DNA of 64,000 nucleotides. Source: Collinsella sp. AM17-1. Its GTDB lineage: Bacteria; Actinomycetota; Coriobacteriia; Coriobacteriales; Coriobacteriaceae. The stretch is from NCBI RefSeq assembly GCF_003470665.1, contig NZ_QRJZ01000003.1, positions 62,001 through 126,000 on the forward strand, given 5' to 3'. The translations under genes were made by a program, and so were the position numbers. Shown in pieces: positions 19,633-31,200 of this stretch. Positions within the stretch are counted from its first letter, which is position 1. Each line of letters begins with the position of its first letter. The notes under the pieces are model-generated. The model saw nothing but the letters and a program-made list of their open reading frames with translations, ran no database searches and was not told the origin of the DNA.

Positions 19633-19974
19633 TTAGCGCTTCTCGGGGATGCGAGCAGCCTTGCCCACCTTGTCGCGGAGGTAGTACAGCTTGGCGCGAC
19701 GGACGCGACCATGACGAACGACCTCGAGCTTGGCGATCTTGGGGCTGTGAAGCGGGAAGGTACGCTCAACACCGACACCGAAGGACATCTTGCGGACGGT
19801 GAAGGTCTCGCGGGCACCGGCGCCGGCCATGCGGATGACGTCGCCCTGGAAGACCTGGATGCGCTCGCGGTCGCCTTCCTTAATGCGGTAGTGAACCTTG
19901 ACGTTGTCGGCGACGCGAACCTGAGGAATGTCCTCGCGGATCTGCTGACGCTCGATTGCGCGGATGTAATCCAT
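19633..19974 (-). CDS. rplS: 50S ribosomal protein L19
   Basis: Large-subunit protein near the 30S-50S interface. The sequence is a standard L19: [27 protein letters not shown] would span its first third, then [23 protein letters not shown] and the C-terminal [17 protein letters not shown]. The ATG at 19974 has AAGGA seven bases upstream and is preferred to the TTG two codons earlier. It gives 113 residues. It has its own promoter and a terminator. Confidence 0.97.
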   Translation of the reverse strand: MDYIRAIERQQIREDIPQVRVADNVKVHYRIKEGDRERIQVFQGDVIRMAGAGARETFTVRKMSFGVGVERTFPLHSPKIAKLEVVRHGRVRRAKLYYLRDKVGKAARIPEKR

Positions 19975-20043
19975 GTGCAATTCCTTACTCTTCTAGAGGT
20001 GCCGTACCACCTTGGCCGGCACGTAGTTGAACAAACGTATTCG

Positions 20044-20071
20044 AGTATACACGCGCGGGTTTCTGCTGCAA
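20044..20071 (-). promoter_or_regulatory. Promoter of rplS
   Basis: Minus-strand TTGCAG (20066-20071) and TATACT (20044-20049) with a 16-base spacer. The -10 matches the consensus at five of six positions. Confidence 0.72.
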
Positions 20072-20117
20072 GAACAATTTTTTACGCAGACAAAAAGACA
20101 AAACCCGCACATGATAA

Positions 20118-20145
20118 CCGCCCGCCTCACGAATGAGGCGGGCGG
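20118..20145 (-). terminator. Terminator hairpin after ppdK
   Basis: A perfect 12-bp GC-rich stem (20118-20129 with 20134-20145) has a CGAA/TTCG tetraloop. The downstream T-run on the minus strand is weak (TTATCATG), so it is called from the stem and its place 39 bases after the ppdK stop. Confidence 0.65.
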
Positions 20146-20183
20146 CATGAAGGGGGCTACGCTAGGCGTCTATACCCAAAACG

Positions 20184-22934
<2,751 letters not shown>

Positions 22935-23009
22935 GATACTTCCCCTTCCATGCGCTTACGCGCACGACCGTGGTAACGAATCGACCCGCCGGATGCGGGC
23001 CGTGAGGGA

Positions 23010-23015
23010 ACTATA
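23010..23015 (-). promoter_or_regulatory. Candidate -10 of a ppdK promoter
   Basis: TATAGT on the minus strand, about 75 bases before the ppdK GTG. No convincing -35 hexamer is at the expected distance, which would fit an activator-dependent promoter. Supported mainly by position. Confidence 0.35.
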
Positions 23016-23056
23016 CGGCCGGATTTGAACGGGCTTGAGCAGAGGATACGCGGTTT

Positions 23057-23104
23057 GGTAAACGTGCTAAAACTGGCGGTAAACGGTAGGTAAAGTTGGT
23101 TACC
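23057..23104. repeat. Repeated GGTAAA motifs upstream of ppdK
   Basis: Three direct copies of GGTAAA (23057, 23078, 23089; the first two extend to GGTAAACG) and a related GGTTACC (23098-23104) lie within 48 bases, starts spaced 21, 11 and 9. They are just upstream of the candidate ppdK -10, where a regulator would bind. No known regulator site was recognised. Confidence 0.5.
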
Positions 23105-23184
23105 TTATGAAGATACCAACACAATAAAAAAGCAGGTCAGATGCGATGTTTTTGCTAAATCGCTTTATCAAAATGCTACTAATA

Positions 23185-24051
23185 TTAGGCGCGGCGGGTG
23201 GCTCGGCGGGCGCGAGCTTCTTGGATTTCCTCCAAGTGGCTAATGATCTCGGAGGCGCTCTCCTCAATCGCCTTGCCATCGGTGCGTACCACAAAGCAGC
23301 CCAGGCGCTTCATAAGGGCACGGGCTTCCTCGAGCTCGCTGCGTACGCTCTCGGGCTCGGCATAGGAGCCGGCAACGGCACGGGCGTAATCATCCCCCAG
23401 GCGGCTATCGCGGATCTCGGAAATCACGTCAACAGTCGAAATCAGACCGAACAGCCGCATCGGGTCGACCTCGTAAATCGACTTAGGCGGCTCCATACCA
23501 TGCGCCAGCGGAACATTGGCGACTTTATAGCCCTGATAGGCCAAATACATCGACAGTGGCGTCTTGGACGTGCGCGATACGCCCAACAGCACGATATCGG
23601 CACCCGACAGATCATCGCACCCGCGCCCGTCATCGTGCTCAACAAAATACTCCATGGCCTCGATGCGATGGAAATACCGGTCATCGGTCTTGTGAATCAC
23701 GCCCGCAACGCCCTTGGGTGCAACGCCAATAAGCGACGAAAGCACGGCGAGTGTCGGGCCGATCAAGTCGACCGAGCGGATATGCAGCATGCTCAGGTAG
23801 TCGAGTACGCGAGCGCGCAGCGCCGGGTCGACGATGGTGTGGAACACAGCGATATCGCGGTGGTCGGCATCGACGCGCGGCCCCACAAACGACTTGACCT
23901 GCTCCACCGAGGTCACCTTGGGCAGGCGTAAAACACGAAAAGCCCCTTCATCAAATTGCCCGGACGCCGCAAGCACCACCTCACAAGCGGTATCACCGAG
24001 CGAGTCGGAGATAACGATAACGGTGGGACGAGCGGCGACCGGGCAATCCAT
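23185..24051 (-). CDS. Pyruvate, phosphate dikinase regulatory protein (PPSR, DUF299)
   Basis: A bifunctional ADP-dependent kinase and phosphate-dependent phosphorylase that switches PPDK off and on at the threonine beside its catalytic histidine. The 288-residue protein has the N-terminal VISDSLGDTA and the DUF299 nucleotide loop GVSRTSKTPLSMYLA (157-171), followed by NVPLAHGMEPP. The ATG at 24051 follows glyS by 34 bases; ppdK follows about 250 bases downstream behind its own candidate promoter. The pairing with ppdK makes the substrate assignment strong. Confidence 0.94.
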   Translation of the reverse strand: MDCPVAARPTVIVISDSLGDTACEVVLAASGQFDEGAFRVLRLPKVTSVEQVKSFVGPRVDADHRDIAVFHTIVDPALRARVLDYLSMLHIRSVDLIGPTLAVLSSLIGVAPKGVAGVIHKTDDRYFHRIEAMEYFVEHDDGRGCDDLSGADIVLLGVSRTSKTPLSMYLAYQGYKVANVPLAHGMEPPKSIYEVDPMRLFGLISTVDVISEIRDSRLGDDYARAVAGSYAEPESVRSELEEARALMKRLGCFVVRTDGKAIEESASEIISHLEEIQEARARRATRRA

Positions 24052-24085
24052 GCGGGGCTCCTTTTGCGCTTACGCGCAGGCTAGC

Positions 24086-26182
24086 TTACTTTTTGCGGGC
24101 AAGCTCACCGATATTGGCGATGCCGGAGAACACGGCCTCGAAGCGGTTGAGCAGCTTAAGGCGATTATCGCGAAGCTGCTCGTCCTTGTCCATGACCATA
24201 ACCTCGTCGAAGAAGCGGTCGATGGGTGCGCGCAGAGCGGCAAGCGCGGCAAATGCGGCCGGGTAGTCCTCGGCAGCAAGGGCGGCGTCGACAGCGGTCT
24301 GGGCAGCCTCGGAGGCGTCGGCGAGCGCGAGCTCGGCCTCGCCCATCAGGCTGCGGTCGTACTCCGCGCCCAGCTCGGGCTTGGAGATATGCGCGGCACG
24401 AGCATAGGCGGTGGCCAGGTTGTCAAAGGTCTCGGCGTCGTTCTTGCGGGCCTCGTCGAGGGCGGCGCAGCGGGCGAAGAAGACCGACGGCGCGATGATG
24501 TGCACCGCGGAGACGGCGGCAACAGTATCCGCCGGGATCTTCTCATCACGGGCCATGCTCACCAGACGGCCGTGGAAGAAGTCGCGAACCTGCTGGGCGA
24601 CCTCGGCGGCGTCGAACTCGATGCCCTGCTCGCTATAGAGCTCAAGGGCGAAGTCGATGAGCGACGTGGGGTCGATCGGCAGACGGTCGCGCAGGATGTT
24701 GATGATGCCGATGGCGGCACGACGCAGCGCGTAGGGGTCCGAAGAGCCGGTCGGAGGCTCTCCGATGGCAAAGATACCGGCGATGGTATCGAGCTTGTCG
24801 GCGCAGGCCACGATGCAGCCAGCGGTGCCCTCGGGCAACTCGTCACCGGCAAAGCGGGGGCGATAGTGATCGCGGATGGCATGGGCGACCTCGTCGTTCT
24901 CCCCCATCGCGGTCGCGTAATAACCGCCCATCACGCCCTGCTGGCTTGTAAACTCGACGACGGCGTTAGACACCAGGTCGGCCTTGCACAGGTGCGCGGC
25001 ACGGCCGGCGTCGGCTGCCAGGTGAGCACCCAGGTGTGCCTCGCGGGCAATCGCAAGCGCAAGCTGCTCAATGCGCTCGGACTTGGCAAGCACGCTGCCG
25101 AGCTTCTCCTGGAAGGCGACCTTGGCCAGGCGCTCACGGAACTCGTCGAGGGAGATCTTCAGGTCCTCCTCGTAGAAGAACTTGGCGTCGTCCAGACGGG
25201 CACGCACGACGCGCTCGTTGCCGTCGATCACGCGCTCGGCGTTCTCGGGCTTGCTGTTGGAGACGACCACGAACTCACGCGTCAGCTTGCCCTCGCCGTC
25301 ATAGATCGGGAAGTAGCGCTGGTTGGTGAGCATGGACTCGCAGATGATCTCGTGCGGGACCTTGAGGAATTCCTCATCGAAGGTACCGACGAGCACCGTC
25401 GGCCACTCGCAGAGGTTGATAACCTCCTCAAAGACCTTCTTGGGCGTATCGACATGGCAGCCGGGACGGGCAGCCTCGACCTCGGCGATACCGGCTAGAA
25501 TCGCCTCGCGACGGCGCTCGGCAGAAAGCACGCCGGCGTCCTCGAGCACCTGCTCGTAGGCGGCGGGGCTAGCGACAACGTGGTCACCGGGGCCAAGCAC
25601 GCGATGGCCGCGCGTAGTGTTGCCGCTCGTCACGTCGGCAAACGACACGGGCACAACATCCTCGCCCAGAAGGCAGCAGATCCAGCGGACCGGGCGCACG
25701 AAGGTGGCGTGCTCGTGGCCCCAGCGCTGACTACGGTAGTTGGGCCACTGCAGGCCGGCGATGGTCTTCTCGCACAGGGCCGTCAGGATCGGAGTAGCCG
25801 GAGCGGAAGGAATGTTCTTCTCGGCAAAGACGTACTCACGGCCGTCGGTGTCCTCGCGACGGACCAGATCCTCGGCAGCCACACCGCACTTGCGGGCGAA
25901 GCCCTGGGCGGCCTTGGTGGCGTTACCGTCAGCGTCGAAGGCGATGTTGGCCGCAGGGCCACGCTTGACCTCGTGAACCTCATCGGTCGCAGTGGCGACG
26001 TTGGCCACGAGCGCAGCCAGACGACGCGGACTCGAGATCACGCGGACCTCGCCATGGGCCAGACCGGCCTCGTCGAGGCCCTTGGCGATCATGGTGCCAA
26101 GCTGCTTGACAGCATTGTTCAGCGGTGCGGAGGGCATTTCCTCCGTACCGATCTCAAACAGGAAATCCTTAGCGTCTGCCAT
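24086..26182 (-). CDS. glyS: Glycyl-tRNA synthetase beta subunit
   Basis: Beta chain of the tetrameric alpha2-beta2 GlyRS, carrying tRNA-binding and HD-like domains. The 698 residues begin with FLFEIGTEEMPSAPL, the family hallmark, and include FVRPVRWICCLLGEDVVP and LPEGTAGCIVACADKLDTI. The C-terminus has the DALR-type anticodon region (RAPIDRFFDEVMVMDKD). It begins four bases after glyQ and is followed by ppsR; the glyQ-glyS-ppsR-ppdK order is known from other Gram-positive bacteria. Confidence 0.97.
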   Translation of the reverse strand: MADAKDFLFEIGTEEMPSAPLNNAVKQLGTMIAKGLDEAGLAHGEVRVISSPRRLAALVANVATATDEVHEVKRGPAANIAFDADGNATKAAQGFARKCGVAAEDLVRREDTDGREYVFAEKNIPSAPATPILTALCEKTIAGLQWPNYRSQRWGHEHATFVRPVRWICCLLGEDVVPVSFADVTSGNTTRGHRVLGPGDHVVASPAAYEQVLEDAGVLSAERRREAILAGIAEVEAARPGCHVDTPKKVFEEVINLCEWPTVLVGTFDEEFLKVPHEIICESMLTNQRYFPIYDGEGKLTREFVVVSNSKPENAERVIDGNERVVRARLDDAKFFYEEDLKISLDEFRERLAKVAFQEKLGSVLAKSERIEQLALAIAREAHLGAHLAADAGRAAHLCKADLVSNAVVEFTSQQGVMGGYYATAMGENDEVAHAIRDHYRPRFAGDELPEGTAGCIVACADKLDTIAGIFAIGEPPTGSSDPYALRRAAIGIINILRDRLPIDPTSLIDFALELYSEQGIEFDAAEVAQQVRDFFHGRLVSMARDEKIPADTVAAVSAVHIIAPSVFFARCAALDEARKNDAETFDNLATAYARAAHISKPELGAEYDRSLMGEAELALADASEAAQTAVDAALAAEDYPAAFAALAALRAPIDRFFDEVMVMDKDEQLRDNRLKLLNRFEAVFSGIANIGELARKK

Positions 26183-26185
26183 GGC

Positions 26186-27097
26186 TTACGCCACCTCGCC
26201 TTCCTGGTCGGCATTCTCGTTGACTCCGGCGACCTCGGCCATATAGGCCTCGCAGCACGCCTTGGCGACGGCGCGGACGCGCAGGATGTAGTTGGCACGC
26301 TCGACCGCGGACAGGGCGCCGCGGGCATCGAGCAGGTTGAAAGCGTGGCTGCACTTCATGACACAGTCATACGCTGGCAGCGGCAGCTTGCGCTCCAGGC
26401 AGGAATGGCACTCGGCCTCGTAGTCGTCAAACTTCTGACGCATCATCTCGACGTTGGCGACCTCAAAGTTATAAGCACTGAACTCGCGCTCGTTCTCGAG
26501 GAACACGTCGCCATAGGTCATGGGCGTACCGTCGGGCAGGTAGCTCCACACCAGGTCGTAAACGGAGTTGACGCCCTGGGCATACATGGCGATACGCTCC
26601 AGGCCATAGGTGATCTCGACGGGCACGGGGTCGACCTCGATGCCGCCCACCTGCTGGAAGTACGTAAACTGCGTGACCTCCATGCCGTTGAGCCAAACCT
26701 CCCAGCCAAGGCCCCAGGCGCCCAGGGTCGGGCTCTCCCAGTCATCCTCGACAAAGCGGACGTCATGGTCGTTGGGGTCCAGGCCAATGGCGGCAAGAGA
26801 CCCCAGGTAAAGCTCCTGAGCATTAACCGGAGAGGGCTTAATGAGCACCTGGAACTGATAGTAGTGCTGCATGCGGTTAGGGTTCTCGCCGTAGCGGCCG
26901 TCGGCGGGACGGCGGCAGGGCTGCGCATAGCAGGTGCGCCACTCGGCGGGACCGAGCGAGCGGAGCGTGGTCGCGGTATGGAAGGTACCGGCACCGACCT
27001 CGGAGTCATAGGGCTGCATAATGACGCAGCCCTGCTCGCCCCAGTACTGCTGGAGGCGCAGGATGATGTCTTGGAAGGAAAGCGATGAAGCGTTCAT
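26186..27097 (-). CDS. glyQ: Glycyl-tRNA synthetase alpha subunit
   Basis: Catalytic alpha chain of the bacterial heterotetrameric glycyl-tRNA synthetase (class II core). The 303 residues start with [19 protein letters not shown] and continue with [37 protein letters not shown] and [12 protein letters not shown], all diagnostic. The ATG at 27097 is 60 bases after lepB. No T-box leader fits in this short gap. Confidence 0.97.
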   Translation of the reverse strand: MNASSLSFQDIILRLQQYWGEQGCVIMQPYDSEVGAGTFHTATTLRSLGPAEWRTCYAQPCRRPADGRYGENPNRMQHYYQFQVLIKPSPVNAQELYLGSLAAIGLDPNDHDVRFVEDDWESPTLGAWGLGWEVWLNGMEVTQFTYFQQVGGIEVDPVPVEITYGLERIAMYAQGVNSVYDLVWSYLPDGTPMTYGDVFLENEREFSAYNFEVANVEMMRQKFDDYEAECHSCLERKLPLPAYDCVMKCSHAFNLLDARGALSAVERANYILRVRAVAKACCEAYMAEVAGVNENADQEGEVA

Positions 27098-27156
27098 GCC
27101 TCTAATATCCCCTCGTCGAAACGATTACACGGTTAGGTACTGTACTATAGCGGTTT

Positions 27157-27720
27157 TTAGTCGATAGCGCCCAGACGGTTGAGCGGCCAGTAACGCACGA
27201 GCGCTACGGCGATCAGGTCCGAACGGTCGACCGGGCCAAAGTAGCGTGAGTCGGCTGAATTCTCGCGGTTGTCGCCCATCACCCACACGCAGTCGTCGGG
27301 GACGGTGTAGGGATAGCTCACCTGGGCGGCGGGCGCCTGGACCGAAAGCGGCCAGCTCATGCCGGTCGTATAGTCCTCGTCGAGAGCCTGGCCGTCGACG
27401 ACGACCTTGCCGTCCTGCAGGTCAACGGTCTGGCCGGCCGTGGCAATGACGCGTTTCACCAGCACATCATGCTCAGAGGTGCCATCGGGGTTGTGAAACA
27501 CCACGATATCGCCCTGGGTGACAGGCTGGCCGAGCTCGAGGCTCACCTTTTGCGCCAGGATCTGGTCGCCAATCTCGATCGTGGACTCCATGGAGCCGGT
27601 GGGCACCACAAAGGGTTCGATCACAAAGGTGCGGATCAGGAAGGTGGCGGCGAGCGCGATGACGACGACCGCGATCCACTCAAAGGCGCCCCTCAACGCG
27701 GAATGCTGCGATGGAACCAT
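27157..27720 (-). CDS. lepB: Signal peptidase I
   Basis: Cleaves signal peptides of secreted proteins at the outer face of the membrane. It has one N-terminal membrane segment (about 13-31) followed by the catalytic Ser in VPTGSMES (Ser43) and the general-base Lys in VLVKRVIAT (Lys89). The C-terminal GDNRENSADSRYFGPV is box E. The frame opens upstream inside trmD, but the ATG at 27720, two bases after the trmD stop, with GAGG upstream, gives a normal 187-residue S26 peptidase. The rplS-lepB linkage of other bacteria is not kept; here lepB follows trmD. Confidence 0.95.
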   Translation of the reverse strand: MVPSQHSALRGAFEWIAVVVIALAATFLIRTFVIEPFVVPTGSMESTIEIGDQILAQKVSLELGQPVTQGDIVVFHNPDGTSEHDVLVKRVIATAGQTVDLQDGKVVVDGQALDEDYTTGMSWPLSVQAPAAQVSYPYTVPDDCVWVMGDNRENSADSRYFGPVDRSDLIAVALVRYWPLNRLGAID

Positions 27721-27722
27721 TC

Positions 27723-28481
27723 TCACTCCTCGCTCTGCGAATACGAAGCGTCCAGAATCTCCTGCGCGTATGCGCGCTCCTGGGGCGTAAGCCGCGCCGT
27801 CTCGATCAGATCGGGACGCCAACGACAAGTGCGCTCGATGGCATTCTTGCGGCGCCAGGCATCGACCTTAGCGTGATCTCCGCTCACGAGCACCGGAGGC
27901 ACACCCTGGCCATTGAACTCAGCGGGGCGGGTGTACTGCGCATACTCGAGCAGGCCTCCGTCCTCGGCGGTCGAGAACGACTCGTCGACGTTGCTCATCT
28001 CGTCGCCCAGGGCGCCGGGAATCAGGCGTACGACGGCATCGGCAACGACCATAGCGGGAAGCTCGCCGCCCGTGAGCACGTAATCGCCGATCGACAGGCG
28101 CTCGTCGGCATACGCATAGGCACGCTCGTCGACACCTTCGTAACGGCTGCACACAAACAGCAGGCGCTCGGTTTTGAGCAGGCGCTCGGCCACATGCTGC
28201 GTAAAAGGCTCGCCACAGGGGGTAAAAAACACCACGGTGGGCTTAGGACCCTCGGAGCTAATAGCCTCGATGGCCTCGGCGATAGGCTCGACCTTCATGA
28301 GCATGCCCTGCCCGCCGCCGTACGGCTCGTCATCGACGGTACGATGGCGGTCGTGCGTCCAGTCGCGCAGGTTATACGCCTTAAAATCAAAAAGGCCGGC
28401 CTTGCGGGCGCGGCCCAAAATCGATGTGGACATGACGGGCTCAAACATCTCGGGAAAGACCGAAAGGGTCTCAATCAGCAT
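27723..28481 (-). CDS. trmD: tRNA (guanine-N1-)-methyltransferase TrmD
   Basis: Methylates G37 of tRNAs reading CNN codons, preventing frameshifts. The SPOUT-class trefoil-knot region is visible as VFFTPCGEPFTQ, CSRYEGVDERA and GDYVLTGGELPAMVVADA. N-terminal SVFPEMFEPVMSTSILGRA and DDEPYGGGQGMLMKVEPI are also diagnostic. The 252 residues fit the family. It is followed by lepB and preceded by rimM at 10 bases, the conserved rpsP-rimM-trmD order. Confidence 0.97.
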   Translation of the reverse strand: MLIETLSVFPEMFEPVMSTSILGRARKAGLFDFKAYNLRDWTHDRHRTVDDEPYGGGQGMLMKVEPIAEAIEAISSEGPKPTVVFFTPCGEPFTQHVAERLLKTERLLFVCSRYEGVDERAYAYADERLSIGDYVLTGGELPAMVVADAVVRLIPGALGDEMSNVDESFSTAEDGGLLEYAQYTRPAEFNGQGVPPVLVSGDHAKVDAWRRKNAIERTCRWRPDLIETARLTPQERAYAQEILDASYSQSEE

Positions 28482-28491
28482 GTTGTCCTCC

Positions 28492-29013
28492 CTACTTGTC
28501 CATATCGATCAGGCCGTCCATAACGTGGACGGAAATTGTTCCAGTGTCGGGAAGATCGAGCACGACCTGCTCGATCACGGGAATCAGTACCTCGCCGTAC
28601 CGATCACCCTCGACAACCCAAACATCGTTAGCGGGCGTCGACATGATCTCGACGATCGTGCCGAGCGAACCGAAGCGCTCATCGACCACCTCGCGACCCA
28701 TCAGGTCGGTATAGGCAGCGTCGAGCGAATCGAGCTCAAAGTCGTCACGATTTGCCAGCACATAGCATCCCGTGATGCCCTCGGCGGCCGTCAAGTCGTC
28801 AATACCCTCAAACGAGACCAGATCGCCATCGCCCGTATCGGTGACGGACACGACCGTGCAAAAGCGGTCGCGCTTGAGCGCCGGCGGCGTCAGGGCGACG
28901 CGCATACCCGGCTCTAATACAGAAGGAAGCCCCCGCAGCGGCTGCGCGAGGACCTCCCCCTTCCTTCCGTGCGGCTTGACCACACGGGCGATGTTTTTGT
29001 ACTGGGACCTCAA
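28492..29013 (-). CDS. rimM: 16S rRNA processing protein RimM
   Basis: Assists maturation of the 30S head and binds S19. The N-terminal domain has IARVVKPHGRKGEVLAQPL; the C-terminal PRC-barrel has the typical LMGREVVDERFGSLGTIVEI and VLIPVIEQVV. The start is a TTG at 29013, four bases after the stop of the KH-domain gene; it gives the family N-terminus directly ahead of IARVVKPHG. The 173-residue length is normal. Confidence 0.95.
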   Translation of the reverse strand: MRSQYKNIARVVKPHGRKGEVLAQPLRGLPSVLEPGMRVALTPPALKRDRFCTVVSVTDTGDGDLVSFEGIDDLTAAEGITGCYVLANRDDFELDSLDAAYTDLMGREVVDERFGSLGTIVEIMSTPANDVWVVEGDRYGEVLIPVIEQVVLDLPDTGTISVHVMDGLIDMDK

Positions 29014-29017
29014 GGTC

Positions 29018-29302
29018 CTAGCCCAGAACCTCTACCTCGACAGCAGTGTCGAGGCGAGCGGCCAGTGCACGGGCGAGCGTGCGAATGGCCTTGATGGTAC
29101 GGCCACGACGGCCGATGACCTTAGCGACGTCATCCTCGGCGACCGAAACCTCAATCGTGGAGGCGTCGTCACCATCGATGACCTCAAGGCTCACGGAATC
29201 CGGGTCGTCGACGATCTGAACAACGAGATATTCGACGAGATCGGCGATGCGATCTGAGAGCATTGCCTCACCCTCGAGCTGTGCAGCGTCAACCTCAGGC
29301 AC
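29018..29302 (-). CDS. khpA: KH-domain RNA-binding protein (KhpA/YlqC family)
   Basis: A 94-residue single KH-domain protein. The RNA-binding GXXG loop is seen in VIGRRGRTIKAIRTL. In other Gram-positive bacteria KhpA pairs with KhpB and affects cell division and RNA regulation. An acidic N-terminal tail of about 15 residues precedes the domain. It lies between rpsP (three bases upstream) and rimM, its usual position. The family call is firm, the role is known only from relatives. Confidence 0.92.
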   Translation of the reverse strand: MPEVDAAQLEGEAMLSDRIADLVEYLVVQIVDDPDSVSLEVIDGDDASTIEVSVAEDDVAKVIGRRGRTIKAIRTLARALAARLDTAVEVEVLG

Positions 29303-29305
29303 GAT

Positions 29306-29647
29306 TTACTCCTCGGCGCCCTCAGCGGCCTCAGCGGCAGCCTTAGCGGCCTCGGCCTCTTTGGCGAGCTGCTTCTTGGACTTCTTGACGACGGTCTCGG
29401 TCTTCTCGCCCTCGTTGGCGGCCTTGACCAGAGCGGCGACGGCGTCGGTGAGCTGAGCGCCCTTGGACTGCCAGTCGGCGATCTTCTCGAGGTCGAGGTT
29501 GATGGTCTTGGGGGCGGTCATCGGGTTGTAGCGGCCAACCTCCTCGATGATACGACCGTCACGCGGGGCGCGGGAATCGGCGACGACGACACGGTAGTAC
29601 GGACGCTTCTTAGCGCCGTGACGAGCAAGGCGAATCTTGACTGCCAA
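29306..29647 (-). CDS. rpsP: 30S ribosomal protein S16
   Basis: Small-subunit assembly protein. The start is a TTG at 29647 (giving [19 protein letters not shown]), with GGAGGAG six bases ahead; the longer frame upstream does not match S16. [22 protein letters not shown] follows in two family blocks. The 113 residues include a C-terminal extension of about 35 rich in Lys, Ala and Glu that short S16 proteins lack. It heads the rpsP-khpA-rimM-trmD-lepB operon. Confidence 0.96.
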   Translation of the reverse strand: MAVKIRLARHGAKKRPYYRVVVADSRAPRDGRIIEEVGRYNPMTAPKTINLDLEKIADWQSKGAQLTDAVAALVKAANEGEKTETVVKKSKKQLAKEAEAAKAAAEAAEGAEE

Positions 29648-29703
29648 AGGAAACTCCTCCAACCAAGCAGCTTTAGGCTGCAACTACAAACAAACAGTTG
29701 AAC

Positions 29704-29732
29704 ATAATACGCCATCGACGCGGGCAGGTGAA
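29704..29732 (-). promoter_or_regulatory. Promoter of the rpsP operon
   Basis: Minus-strand TTCACC (29727-29732) and TATTAT (29704-29709) are separated by 17 bases. The leader to the rpsP TTG is about 50 bases. Confidence 0.65.
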
Positions 29733-29836
29733 GTCCGTGAGACCAACTTCTTCGGTGTAGTCGAGGGCAAATCCATATCTTAGACAAGAATTCGGGATTT
29801 GCAAGCACATACACGCACCCCACATGAGCTGCGCGG

Positions 29837-29842
29837 TATACT
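29837..29842 (+). promoter_or_regulatory. -10 element of dinB
   Basis: TATACT sits where it would place the transcript start at about 29849, some 39 bases before the preferred dinB ATG. No good -35 hexamer is seen at 16-18 bases, so help from an activator or another sigma factor is possible. Confidence 0.5.
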
Positions 29843-29887
29843 CATGACATGGAAAGACGCGAACATACATACGGTTATGAGGATGCC

Positions 29888-31102
29888 ATGGGCGTCACAC
29901 CACCTCCCTGGACGGGCCCGGCGGTGGGTCTGATGGACCTCGATGCGTTTTTTGCGAGCGTGGAAATGCTCGATCATCCCGAGTGGCGCGGCAAGCCGCT
30001 CATCGTGGGCGGAGACGCCGATTCGCGTGGCGTCGTGTCCACGTGTTCGTATGAGGCGCGTCGCTTTGGCGTGCGCTCTGCCATGCCCTCGGCCGAGGCA
30101 CGGCGCCTGTGCCCGCAGGCCATTTGGACGCACGGGCACTTTGATCGCTACCGCGAGGTCAGCTCGCAGGTCATGGCGATTCTCGCCGACGAGACCCCGC
30201 GCGTTGAGCGCGTATCCATCGACGAAGCCTTTATCGATATCACACCGGGTCGCTTTGCGCCCGAAGACCCGCTGCTGGTTGCGCGGCGTATAAGCGACCG
30301 CGTTGCAGCGCTGGGAGTGACCTGCTCTATTGGCGTGGGCTGCAACAAGACGGTCGCAAAGATCGCAAGCGAGCGGGACAAGCCGTTTGGGCTGACCATC
30401 GTGCGCCCCGGAACCGAGCAGCGCTTTTTGGCCGCACTGCCGGTATCTGCCATGAGCGGCATCGGGCGCTCGGCCGAGGAGCGACTGCGCCGCATGCGCA
30501 TCTACACGCTCGGCGAGCTGTCACGTGCACCGGAATCCACCTTGGCCTCTATTTTTGGTGTCAACGGCGAACGCATGCGCCAGCGTGCGCTGGGACTCGA
30601 GGTTTCCGAAGTCACGAGTCTCGATGAAGAGCGTAAGGTCAAGTCGGTCAGCAATGAACGCACCTTTGCTAAAGATTTGACTGAGCGTGGGGATATTGAG
30701 GCGGCGATTGCGCTGCTGGGCGAGTCAGTGGGACGCCGCCTGCGCCGTCAGGGACTAACGGGCGCCACGGTGACGCTCAAGCTCAAGTATTCGTATGGAA
30801 ACGGTCGCTCGGCACAGCGCCGGCTGCCTCATCCGACCGACGATGAGAACATCTTCGTGGCGGTTGCACTCGAACTGCTCGACAACATCTGGCAGGAAGG
30901 AATGCACGTGCGCTTAGCAGGCATCGGCATGAGCGACTTCGACCACCAAGGCGGCATCCAAACCGACCTGTTCTGCGAGATCGATGACCGCGGAGCCCAA
31001 TCCAGCGACCGCCGCGACCTCTCCGTCGCCATCGACGCCGTCCGAGACAAGTTCGGCGACACCGCGCTATCCTTCGGCCGCCAATCCCGCTTCAACGATT
31101 AA
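29888..31102 (+). CDS. dinB: DNA polymerase IV (Y-family)
   Basis: Error-prone translesion polymerase. Catalytic acidic residues are in LMDLDAFFASVE (Asp17 in this numbering) and VSIDEAFIDI; the helix-hairpin-helix region is SAMSGIGRSAEERLRRM and the little-finger domain follows. Two starts are possible. The ATG at 29888 has GAGG five bases ahead and sits about 39 bases after the likely transcript start (404 residues); the ATG at 29849 would make the message nearly leaderless. The C-terminus has no obvious QLxLF clamp motif; the stretch QTDLFCEID may serve. It is alone on the plus strand and divergent from rpsP. Confidence 0.93.
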   Translation: MGVTPPPWTGPAVGLMDLDAFFASVEMLDHPEWRGKPLIVGGDADSRGVVSTCSYEARRFGVRSAMPSAEARRLCPQAIWTHGHFDRYREVSSQVMAILADETPRVERVSIDEAFIDITPGRFAPEDPLLVARRISDRVAALGVTCSIGVGCNKTVAKIASERDKPFGLTIVRPGTEQRFLAALPVSAMSGIGRSAEERLRRMRIYTLGELSRAPESTLASIFGVNGERMRQRALGLEVSEVTSLDEERKVKSVSNERTFAKDLTERGDIEAAIALLGESVGRRLRRQGLTGATVTLKLKYSYGNGRSAQRRLPHPTDDENIFVAVALELLDNIWQEGMHVRLAGIGMSDFDHQGGIQTDLFCEIDDRGAQSSDRRDLSVAIDAVRDKFGDTALSFGRQSRFND

Positions 31103-31113
31103 CCGCCTTTGGG

Positions 31114-31154
31114 CAAAAAGAAAGCTGGGCAGGTACGGAAAACCGCAACTGCCC
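31114..31154 (-). terminator. Terminator of the obgE-nadD-yqeK-rsfS unit
   Basis: On the minus strand GGGCAG/CTGCCC arms (31127-31132 with 31149-31154) plus an inner CGG/CCG pair form the stem. It is followed by the T-rich run TTTCTTTTT. It lies about 45 bases after rsfS and is convergent with dinB. Confidence 0.75.
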
Positions 31155-31200
31155 GGCAAAATGCGCGAGGCTAACTAAAAGCCCCGTATCAAATGAGCCA

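Noticed and set aside
23120-23170. Terminator after ppsR
   Set aside because: A TTTTTT run is present on the minus strand, but the only stem (GCGAT/ATCGC) is weak and ends 11 bases before it.
27098-27156. T-box leader for glyQ
   Set aside because: Only 59 bases separate lepB and glyQ, too short for a T-box, and no T-box motif is seen.
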